Of a DNA stretch of 64,000 nucleotides, positions 26,901-38,900 are shown piece by piece (position 1 is the first letter of the stretch; each line of letters opens with the position of its first letter). Source of the stretch: Anastatus disparis. Taxonomy: Eukaryota; Arthropoda; Insecta; Hymenoptera; Eupelmidae. The position numbers were made by a program, and so were the translations under genes. A model generated the notes under the pieces. It was not told where the DNA came from. It made no database searches and was given only the letters and a program-made list of their open reading frames with translations. The stretch lies in contig JAFFSR010000239.1 in NCBI GenBank assembly GCA_017163975.1, positions 1 through 64,000 of the forward strand, in the 5' to 3' direction.

Positions 26901-29900
26901 ACAGATTAAGCTTTCAATATTATTACGTATGTTGTAACACTTATAATTGAGATTTTTCAGAAAGTTTATCACAGATTAAGCTTTCAATATTATTACGTAT
27001 GTTGTAACACTTATAATTGAGATTTTTCAGAAAGTTTATCACAGATTAAGCTTTCAATATTATTACGTATGTTGTAACACTTATAATTGAGATTTTTCAG
27101 AAAGTTTATCACAGATTAAGCTTTCAATATTATTACGTATGTTGTAACACTTATAATTGAGATTTTTCAGAAAGTTTATCACAGATTAAGCTTTCAATAT
27201 TATTACGTATTTTGTAACACTTATGACTTATACCTTTCCTTATTTCTTGTAAACATTTCTTACAAAGTTTAATAAATTCTTTTGAATTTTCAATTGGTTT
27301 CTCAAAATCTTTATTGGTAGAAGATAAAGCCTGCGTAGTATTATTTTTGTTGTTTTTTACGATACATTCCATTTTTAGAAGTGATTTTATTCGAAATATT
27401 GGATCGAGCTATTCCTATTTTTTTAACATTTATTTTTTGAAACAGTATTGCTCGCTGTAATGCAGATGTAACAGTAACAACGCTGAACATCACTATTAAA
27501 ATTTCTAGTATTTTTTATCAATTGAATGTCACTATAATTAGGCATTGTGGGTAGAGGTCTTTTCTTCTGTCCTTTATTATGTTCACTCAATGTTAGTCTA
27601 CAGGTTACACAGATACTTAATGGAAACTTATTGTTGCATATTGAAAATTTTTCATTAATAATTTTTTTAATCAAATCGCTACATTTTTCATTTATTAAAT
27701 AAAATTTAATTTTTTTCCCCAGAACTATTTTATTACCACAAACAGCGCAAATTTTTTTCTATTTTCTTCATGGTTTAATGAAGCCGGCATTTTCAAATCA
27801 CAAAAAAAAACAACGAAAGAAATAAAAGTTTGCACGAATAAATGAACGTAATTGTTATTCATTGATATTTCAAAATTGAACAAATAAATAATTGATTTTG
27901 ACAAATTATTATAGTGCGCATTCCTCAGATATACATATCAAACTAACTTGAGCGAAACTTCTGATTGTTATAAGGCCTAATATAATTCGGATAAGTGGTT
28001 TGTTTATGTTTTACTGTTTGAACGTTCTTATACTTATATACATAAAGGTAGTCATTTTGTTTACTTTTACATTCACGCTTATGTTCTTCACTATTGGAGA
28101 ACATTCTTTTCTTTAATCAAATTTCAATTTGTATTTTAAACTTTACAACTAACATTTAATTAGATAAATTCAAATAAGTAAGTTAATGCCTTATATTACA
28201 ATTAGTTACTAGTTTTAGCTTACATGTTTTAACAATGAATATGCGGTGATAGCTATTTTTAAAATGTGACATAACATAGACTATGTAAAAAATGAAAACT
28301 TGGGTAAAAAAAAAGGGTATCCTTGCTTCACCGATTTTCATTTTAGTGAATTTTAGTATGTTTTGTGATAAGAAATGAAACCCCGTTGTCAGTTTTTTTC
28401 GTCATGTTTGCTCAACTTTCCAGTCGTTGAGGCCCTATGTGTAGAGTTCGGAACCCCCAGCTATAGTCTATGTTTCATGTCTATATTAATACATTCTTAC
28501 CTTTCTTTCTGGTTCTCATCTTGTCTAGAAGTAAAAAAAACTTCACATCTTGCTAGATCCTTTGAGGTTTAATAACAATAATATTACTGTTTATTTACAT
28601 GCTAGATGTAACATGTAACGGATGAATATATTTTTTATTATCAGATTAAAAATTGTAAATTTTCAAATCTAGTACGATTTAACTAGAATGCTTTCGTGAC
28701 GAGAACAAAATTTAGACTAAATACTCATCTGCTTTCAAATTTTATTCATAGCTAAAACACTTATGTTTATTTAGTGGTTATCATTGAAAAACTTTCAGCT
28801 TGCTGGTTGCCCTTCTCTTTTACTATGCTAGCGCCACATGCTCGGACAAATAGAGTATTGAAAATAAATTATAACTGTTCCGATCATCTGTGCTTAAGGT
28901 GGTTCGTGCGACTAACGTTTTTTTTCAAGATATTCTTGAAATTGTAGGTATAGTTCAATGAAGGCAATGTGAATATCATATTAAAATTTCAGAACATTTC
29001 ATCGTTTCGTTTTTGATTAATCGATGTTCAAAGTTTTACAAATTACATTTTAAGTATATCTATATATATTGGAATTTTTACATTTCGTAGCTGTTAATCG
29101 CAATATCTCATAAACTACATTCAAATTATAATTGAAAATTTAAACATATATAAAGGAACTAATAATAAACATTTTCCAAGATTCACGTAAATTCATCGTT
29201 TTATTAAAGAGATAAAGTGTTTTGAAACTGTAATTATTAGATAAACGATGCATGTTTAGTTCACATTTACGTTGCTGCGCATGCGCAACTGGATCATATG
29301 AGCGCTATCTTTTTCTCTCACAGCTAGCTTTCTCTCTCTTACCGCACGAACCACCTTAACGCTGTTCAAACTAATCGGCGTTTTACATTTACCCACATCG
29401 GTGCAAGTGAAACTCAAATTTGAATAGCTGCTACTCCAATCGTGCGTATAACTCGAGAAGTAACGAATAGACGTTTCATGTAATGCTGAAGGCTGAAAAA
29501 TACAGGCCGAAAGTCTTTCAATGTAGTAGAAACTTTCAAAGTCTATATCGAAAAGATTATGATATTTGTAATCGACAAATAAGTTCAATTCATATATATG
29601 TTTTGAGTTGTTTTATTTAAATTTAAAAAAAATATATTTTTAGACGTTTTATAGATAGCCTATAAAAATAGTATCAAGATTGAGAGAATGAAATTTTGGG
29701 AATTGATAATTATTAAAAAAAATTAATTTTTCAACTATTAATATATACACTCGACGGACATTGATTCGTGTGGAACGTTTTAAAATTGTACAATGCTATT
29801 GGATAATACTGTTGTATCGGTTATTCTCATTGGAGGATTTCAAAAACGTTCCACACGAATTAATGTCCGTCGAGTGTATGTATAAAAGAAAATCATAAGG

Positions 29901-32900
29901 ATGAAATCGGAATAGGTCAGTTACAACAGGTCAATCCTTTTAGGGGATTAATTGCGTCTATGAACTATGCCTTGAATGATATTTGTTCGTATCGGTTAAA
30001 AGTAACCTACTTTATGTACTTTTAATTAAAATAAAAATTTTTGGCTGTTTTAAAAAGAATCTCAAATTAGTATAGAAATTTCTCTGTATAAAAATAATAT
30101 TGAATCAAAAACTATAAATAAAGAAAATCTCATGTTTCATGTATATGCACATATAGGTATTCGACCGCTTACGCAGGGAATCTCCAAATGCTTTAACTAA
30201 ACTTTATCCAGTAAAAGGCGATGTGGGCATGCCAGAATTGGGCCTCAGTCTTGAAGATCGTACAATGTTAATGCAACGAGTAAATATTGTTTTCCATAGT
30301 GCTGCTACAGTACGCTTCGATGAGCCTATAAAGACAGCTGTTAATTTAAATACACGTGGCACCGATCGCGTTATTGATCTTTGTAAAGGCATGGCTAATT
30401 TATTATGTCTTATACACGTCAGTACGGCTTACAGCAATGCTGATTTAAGAGACATTCAAGAAATGGTTTATAGGTAATTTTTTAAAAGTTTTACTTACTT
30501 TTATTTTATCATTATATTAAAAAAAAACTTACGACAAAAAATGGTCTATGTGAAATAAGATATAATTGTATACAACATAAAAATTTACATGATTATCTAC
30601 ATCTATGTACACTAATACTTTTGTATGATTATTGCAAAATTATTTATATTAATAAGAAAATCCAGATAAATATTTACCCTATAGGGTCTAAGTCCCGATT
30701 ATTGAGTCTGTTCCGAACACTATGTTCATATATTTAATTGGTCTTATAAAATAAATTTTATAACAAAATCGAAGAAGAAAAATGTCGTAAGAAAGTAGAA
30801 AATTTAATCTTTAGTATGTAAACATGTAAAAATTATTTCGTTAAATAATTTTTTTAAATCATGCTATTGATTTTTAACAATTACTGCGGATTTCTGAAGA
30901 AAAACCTTAAGGATTAGTACAATTTTTCAAGATGATTAATTACTTTTAAAAATGCATTTGCGTAATATAAAATGAAGTATATTATAATTAAATAATTAAA
31001 TTTTATAATAAAAACAAAAAAATTATCTTTAGAACCATTTTTTATTTATTTTTATTAAAAGTCCACTAACACGGCATGATTTGAAAAGTTGACCATATTT
31101 CTGTGTTCCCGCACGCGACGTCGTAAGGTTCAGAAATACTTATTCTTAAATATATAATATATAATTATTTACGTATCCCATTAAAAATGAACTATTAGAC
31201 TTCTAATTAATTTCTTTCCAAAATAAATAATTATAATTTTATTCAACTTCTTGGAGGAATTCGCGCTTCATAAAAAATATCAAAATTTAAAATGTTTAAT
31301 TTTTTATTGATTCTGTTGTAAAATCTTTTTAAAATTTTATTTTTTTCACTATATTCTAGAAAAAAAAAAAGCTTATAATCGAAGCCTTACCGTCTCTTAA
31401 AATCATCAATTCTCTCTCTGCTAAATCAAATATTACACGGAGAGAGTTTTGCATTATAAAAGATAATGCGTTTAGAAAACGCACCACAAGGTGGCTCGCA
31501 TGAACGATAAATATCGATGCGTGTCTGAACGTGCACGAAGTTTTCGATGCGGCGCCACCATGCACTGCATTTCACGCATTACCGCACCAAAAAAAGTGAT
31601 GCACGAATTATAAAATGCCAAGCAGTACGCGTGGTTTACGATGCCAAAGCCAGCACTTTTTCTAGTGCGACGCGCATCATGTTTCTTGAGGCGAAACTCT
31701 CTCTCTGTGTAATCCTTTCAGACTTGAATTTTTATTTCTTTATAAAATGTTCTGATAACCATTTTAGGATGATTAGTATTCATTTATTATACAATTTTTC
31801 CAAAAAAAATTTTTTAAGTCTTACTTTTTACGCGAGGTTGAGCCGGCAGGACAAACCAAATAAAAACCGATATGTCATGAAAGTCATCCTCTGTATTCTT
31901 ATTCGTTCAGGTTGTTTTTGCTACTAATATCCACACTTATTTTCTTTACTCTTTCTTTCTCTTTATCTCCTTTTCTCTTTGATACAACTCCGTTTAGAAA
32001 TATCCGTTTAGAAATATATATATATATATATTTATGCTGTAGTAAGCAGTAGAGGGCGTCGTATGTAGTAGGCTAGTCAAATGGGTATTGAGGTCTCTTA
32101 TAGTTGTGCTCGCAGCGCCGCTGTATTTTGTTTGTGATATTTTGTACTAAAGTATATTTGCTGTCAGCTTATTTCCCCCGGGGGATATATGAACAAGTAA
32201 TATATCCCGGGGAAATACTCAATATGCTATAGTAAGTTGGGATACAACAAAACTCTTCAGTACGAAGTGAGCGCCGATGTGTTTGGAAAGGATAGTAGTG
32301 TAAACTTGAGAACATAAACAGGCGCGTTAGACGATCGGCGCCGCATAGTTAAGTCCCGCGCATATTCAAATTTCATAATGGTCTTTTTCGTATTAAATAC
32401 ATTTTTAAAAATATACATTAAATAAATAATGGTTCATATTGATTTATTAATAATAAAATTTAGAGTTAATAGTGAAAAAAATCACAGTAAAAGTGATGCA
32501 GTGAAAAAAATAGAATAAACATAAAACTTGTAAAATTGTAAGAGAAATAAAAAAATTTTAAAACTTTTGAGTTATAAGTTTGTACATTCATATTTACAAG
32601 TACAAACAAACATAACAGAAGAAAAGATTTTATAAACAGATGTATCTATCATATTTAGTAAATCAAAGAAAAATATTAAAATAATTGTGAATTAAAAATT
32701 TATGTATCCCAGCGATACAGTAAGCATCGCTTGCTTTGTTTCTCGAAGCGTCACACGACAACATGTGGCGTTGCGCGCGCAGACTCGTCTGCGCGCGCAA
32801 GACAGCCTCGTTTCACGCTTGTTCCACGCTTCTTTAAATTCTACAAAATTGATTCTTTCGCATTTTATAAATTCATGATATATACATTGAAAAATTGTAA

Positions 32901-35900
32901 AAAATGTATTCAATTATATACTTATAATTTTATTGTTCCTCTAACTGCTTACAACAGCATAAAATAATCTACGCAACATGTGATGTACGTCGGGGAAAAT
33001 ATTTGCAGGGTTAAATGTTTTTGCTTGAGCAGCAGAAAATCTCGGGCGCGCAAGCGCGCCCTCGACTTTCTACTGCTCGCGCAAAAAACATTGACCCCTG
33101 CCAATATTATCCCTTCGTACATCACTTGTTGCGTATATTACTAATATATATATATGTATATATTTATGCTGTAGTAAGCAGTAGAGGGCGTCGTATGTAG
33201 TAGACTAGTCAAATGGGTATTGAGGTCTCTTATAGTTGCGCTCGCAGCGCCGCTGTATTTTGTTTGTGATATTTTGTACTAAAGTATATTTGCTGTCAGC
33301 TTATTTCCCCGGGGATATATGAACAAGTAATATATCCCCGAGGAAATACTCAATATGCTATAGTAAGTTGGGATACAACAAAACTCTTCAGTACGAAGTG
33401 AGCGCCGATGTGTTTGGAAAGGATAGTAGTGTAAACTTAAGAACATAAAGAGGCGCGTTAGACGATCGGCGCCGCATAGTTAAGTCCCGCGCTTATTCAA
33501 ATTTCATAATGGTCTTTTTCGTATTAAATACATTTTTAAAAATATACATTAAATAAATAATGGTTCATATTGATTTATTAATAATAAAATTTAGAGTTAA
33601 TAGTGAAAAAAATCACAGTAAAAGTGATACAGTGAAAAAAATAGAATAAACATAAAACTTGTAAAATTTTAAGAGAAATAAAAAAATTTTTTAACTTTTC
33701 AGTTATAAGTTTGTACATTCATATTTACAAGTACAAACAAACATAACAGAAGAAAAGATTTTATAAACAGATGTATCTATCATATTTAGTAAATCAAAGA
33801 AAAATATTAAAATAATTGTGAATTAAAAATTTGTGTATCCCAGCGATATAGTAAGTATCGCTTGCTTTGTTTTTCGAAGCGTCACGCGACAACATGTGGC
33901 GCTTGCGCGTGCAGACAAGACTGTCTGTTCCACGCTTCTTTAAATTCTACGAAATTGCTTCTTTCGCATTTTATAAATTCATAATATATACATTGAAAAA
34001 TTGTAAAAAATGTATTCAATTATATACTTATAATTTTATTGTTCCTCTAACTGCTTACAACAGCATAAAATAATCTACGCAACATGTGACGTACGTCGGG
34101 AAAATATTTGCAGGGTTAAATGTTTTTTGCTTGAACAGCAGAAAATCTCGGGCGCGCAAGCGCGCCCTCGACTTTCTACTGCTCGCACAAAAAACATTGA
34201 CCCCTGCCAATATTATCCCTTCGTACGTCACTTGTTGCGTATATTACTAATACACACACCAAAGTACATGTGTGCGTTGAATATACTATGGTTGAGTTCA
34301 ATGTATCACATTACAATCACATATATATTTTAAGCCCTTTTTTTCTCTTATTTTCTCTAATATTCTCACTTTTTTTTATAAATATGTGCATACATTTAAG
34401 TAGTGGTGCATGTTTAACTATTATACGAGCAGCAGAAAAAAAAGCTAGATACATCTGTCTGTATTTCTTTGGAAGCCATGCACTTTATCTATAACCATAT
34501 TCATATGTTTCTAAAGATTTTTCCAATAATTAGTATTATTATTAGTATACAATTATATTACTATTTTTATTTAAATTAATAAATCAAGTTAAAAACAACT
34601 AATTCTAATAAAAAAAATTATTATAATTTTCGCAAGTGCAATCCTTCTTAGTTTCTGTATAAATAATGGAAGCATAACTTCTATCGGCCAGTCCCACGAC
34701 TCACATTTTTTTCTTTTCGAGTTTTCTCAATGTACTATGACGTATTATTTTCTATAATACCTTAGACCTCCAGTTTGAGATCGAAAATAGCCTACTATAA
34801 GCGAATCCACATATTTATTTCCAAAAATTCTAGATCACTTTTGTACAATTTAAAAAAAAAACCAATAATCATCTATGTATATTATCATGTACATTACATA
34901 TATTATTAGGTCTAAGAAGGTTAAAATCTTATGAAACTATTAAAATCTTTATGTAAATAATCACAATTACTTAAAACGTAACTGGAGTATATTTTTTTGG
35001 TTTTTTATTCTGAAAGCACAAAAGTCAAGCCTCAAACTGTTATGGATATGTGTGAAAATCTTGATGACGAAACAATGGCCATACTTGAAAAAAAATTAAT
35101 GGGCAAGCATCCAAATACTTACACATTGACAAAAGGTTTAGCAGAACAGGTTGTACTTACCAAAGGTGTTGGATTACCTGCTGTGGCGATTGTTAGACCT
35201 AGCATCGTTTGCGCTGCTTTTCAAGAACCATTTCCAGGTTGGGTAGACAATGTATGTGGCATTACAGGTGCGTAATGTATAATTCTTAATTTTTAATGTA
35301 TAATAATGTATGATCTTAAGAACCACTAGTATTCACAGGACTATACGAATTTAGTTATGTCTAGATGTGAATTATAACATTAATTTCAATTAATGATTTA
35401 ATATGAAATTAAAATTGATAGTCAGTCACATAAAATCGTGTAAAACTGCCAATAACAAAAGTTAAAAATAATATTGTAGAAATATGATAAAAATTATTCT
35501 ATTGCTCGTTATAAAATTAATATAAAACTATAAAAAATCTATTAATTATCACGAGCGAAATTTAAAGAATATAACTTTTCAAAAATATATTAAAATAAAA
35601 AAAAATTCTCCTGAAATAATGATAGTCCTGTTTAAATATAGACCAAATATCAACACCAGAGAATAATAGAAACAAATTCCAAGTCTAAAATTAAAAAAAA
35701 AAAAGAAATATAATATATTTTGAATTAAGACTGCTGACTTTCTAATCTATAAAATAATAAATGTAGTTTGAAAGAAAAGTTTCAGTGGCGGGAGGACGAG
35801 CCAAGCAATGATGACCACACGGAGTGATAGGGCTAAGAATCGGGGTGACACAAAAATATTCTCGCTCTATAACGATAGAGAGACTGAGGCTTGGCAAACG

Positions 35901-38900
35901 CTGAAGTACAAGCTCGAGCTTCGCCTTATATCTCCTGGAACTCGCTAATTCTATCGCGTGGCGCGAGATCTTAATGTTGCGCCTCGTAGCGGTCGACAGT
36001 AGTACTAATCCCGGCTATTTTACTTGCGCGAACATTATTTCGTTTCAGCATAAATTTAAAAACACAAAAAAGACATATAAAATTCTTTTCTCAAGAAGAA
36101 TAAATATATAACTATTTATAAATACTATTGTAAAAACGATTGATTATTGATTGTCAAGCAATATGATGATTTTATATTTAAAATTAAATGTATAAATTCA
36201 TACTTAATATTTATATTCTTTACAATAACGATTTTTCCTCATTAAACATGTGTCTTAATTCTTTAGAAAAAAGTTTTTTTAATTTAATTTTTTTTTTTGT
36301 AGACAAGGTTGTGTAATGCAATCTTCTCTTTTTAAAAACTATAAAAATGTTATTTTTGTATAAAATATAATATTTTTGAAAATGGCAATATAAACGGTTA
36401 ATATTTTTCTTCATAATTGTAAAAATTTTAATTAAAATTTTAAAAAATGTATTCTGATGGCTATTGTAAATATTGGAAATGGGATAGAAATAAGTGAACA
36501 ATTTAGTTTATATAAATGATATTCAAGTTTTATTCTATCATATCGTCACGAGCAAACTTAGATCTTTACAGAGTGAGTGGCTGTCAAAGACTAAAGTAAA
36601 AAGTGTTTCAAAACAATAGTGAAAATATTCGTAATAAGGTACTCATCTGTTTAGGCTTATAAGGGAAATTCCCCAGAGAAATAGATGTTTATGAACAGCT
36701 TACAAAAGGTTCATTCATACAGTAAAACTATAAAACTAAGTAATAAAACTTCCTAATCTCTCAAACAGTATTTACAGAAATATAAACTTTAAGTACATTT
36801 ATTTTTGTATAAAGGAATTTGTTCTTACATATTCCAACAGTAAACATGTAAATTTTATAAATTACATTATAATTAGACATCTTTAAAATGATTATGAATA
36901 AATTTATTGATTATAAAATTAAATTTTTTTGGCTTTAAATGAAAGGCATTTTAATGGAGATTGGAAGGGGCACTATAAGAAGCATTGTTTGTCAACCCCA
37001 ATGCATCGTAGATATTGTACCAGTTGATTATGTCGTCGATACTCTTATTTGTGCTGCGTGGCATATAACAACTAGTAGACCAGAACGCTATAGCAATGGT
37101 GATACTTGTGCTCTACGTGTCTATAATTGCACAAGCGGCAGCTTCAATCCTATCAAGTAAATTTAACAGTAACATTTTTATATAGTCTACTTTATTTTAA
37201 TGACTCCTATATATCTATAATTTAAAAAATTTTTATTTTAAATTAATTTAATCTTTAATCTGCATTCATCAAATGCACACTGGTTGCTTGACATCCAGAG
37301 CGTTTAAACGTGTTTTATGCAAACGATATTGAATATTTCGTCACAAAAAATATTAGAGACAGAATATATATTTTCTTTAAAAAACAATTGATTTTATACA
37401 GATACATTTCATTTAATTGTGTTAAAAAAGCGAATAATCAGTTTTTGGAATAATCAGTATTGGCTTTGGATAATTAACACCTACGGTGCAGTTCAAGATT
37501 TAACCAAATTAATTAAATAATTTATATAATTTACTAAAATATTTTATTTTTATTCATATAACTAAATTCACGCAATCCATCTAATATAGAACCTTACGAA
37601 TTATATATTGTTTTCTTTTGTTTAATATAGATTTCTATAATAATTTCAATAATAATGGTGATTGAAAAAAATGTAATTTTTCTACAGGTGGGGTGAGATC
37701 GGAGGTTTAACTCGCAAGTATTCTATAGAATCGCCAACCAAATACGTAATGTGGTATCCTCACGTAACCTACAGATCAAGTCAATTTTTTCACAAAATAG
37801 CCGTGGCCATACTTCACTTCTTACCTGCTTTTGTTATAGATTTGATTTTAAGATGTCGTGGAAGCAAACCGAAGTAAGTGTACATTTTTATACGTTTTTT
37901 ATGAATGAAATTTTTTCTTTCATGTAATCATATATAATTATCATGTATAGTTATATATTTTTTTGTATTTAACATCACTATATTTGTGCTATTATTGCAA
38001 TAATAATTAACAAAAGAGGCTTTCCAAATATTTGTAAACAAAGCATATGTACCACACAGAGGTGCATACATCAATTGGCCGATACCGGGATTGAACTCAG
38101 ACTCTCATGTTAAGAATCGATCCCGCTATCGAGTGAACTACTAATAAACCGAGAAATAATGATGGAAGTTTATTGGCGATTTTTCAACTCATACTTCTCA
38201 GGATAGTCAGACTAACATCTGAGACAGGTAAAATAAGCGTTAAATTGAGAAACTTTTTGCATTGTGTAACAATTTTTTCTCTTATGCCACTTATATCGAG
38301 CAATAAGAAAAGGTTCAATGATTTAGGCTTAAGTGCAGCAAGGGTACTAAGGAAGCATAGGCGAAAATGACAGACTATCACCTATTTTTTTACACTTTCT
38401 TTTTGAATTTTAACTCTTAGCATCCTTGCTGCATTTATGCCTAAGTCATTGATGATTAAGCCAACCCTTTCTATCGTTTGATCATAGTGACATAAGTGAG
38501 AAAATTCGTACCACGTGGTCTACTCAATTTTACTTCTATTTTACTTATATCAGATGTTAGCCTTACAATTCGGAGAGACAAAAAATCGTCAATGAACTTC
38601 GATTCGTATTAGTCTATAAGTGGTACACTCGATAGAGCGATCGATTTTTAACCCGAGGAACCGAGTTCAGTCCCGGTCTATTTTTAGATAACTACTATTT
38701 TTTTACAGAATATTTTTACAAAAGTAGAATAAAAGTTATAATACTTTCTTTATAAATTACAATATTTTATCGTAAAGCTGTAACAAACTGTCATTATGGC
38801 CAAAAATGACCATAATTTATAATAAAATTTGCTAGAAATATTATAAAAATTTCTAAGGACATGGCAATTTTTATAATATTTCTAGTAAATTTTACTATGA

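Larger units (their letters stand above)
14906..30156 (+). other. FAR intron 1 (~15.2 kb)
   Basis: Begins GTCAGT and ends TATAG. Filled with mobile-element debris listed separately: fold-back at 15103-15697, poly-T/poly-A at 17908-17943, C-run patch at 18006-18150, inverted repeat at 19455-20610, exon-like fragments at 21.3-24.15 kb, a TIR element at 24524-25248, a decayed ORF at 25340-27790, and MITEs at 28898 and 29748. The rest is plain AT-rich sequence. Confidence 0.85.
30474..35016 (+). other. FAR intron 2 (~4.5 kb)
   Basis: GTAATT to GAAAG. Contains the MITE at 31432-31713 and the 1.1-kb tandem duplication at 32031-34252; the remainder is AT-rich with no gene. Confidence 0.85.

Noticed and set aside
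26811..27230. Regular repeats like a CRISPR array
   Set aside because: Units are contiguous 70-bp copies with no spacers, in a eukaryotic intron and inside a coding remnant.
29256..29588. 110-codon open frame on the - strand
   Set aside because: Crosses the end of the TTAA-flanked MITE; the apparent coding character comes from element sequence.
31547..31927. 126-codon open frame on the + strand
   Set aside because: Runs through a GC-rich MITE into AT-rich intron; no protein-like pattern beyond composition.
32692..33200. Short frames conserved in both 1.1-kb repeat copies
   Set aside because: Conservation follows from the recent duplication, and the frames differ in length between copies; no sign of selection on protein.
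33130..34252. Helitron ends (hairpin plus CTRR) for the 1.1-kb repeat
   Set aside because: The terminal palindrome is not followed by a CTRR end at the unit border and there is no Rep/helicase sequence.
38173..38381. Open frames on both strands at the same place
   Set aside because: Mirror frames produced by the arm of the 600-bp palindrome.
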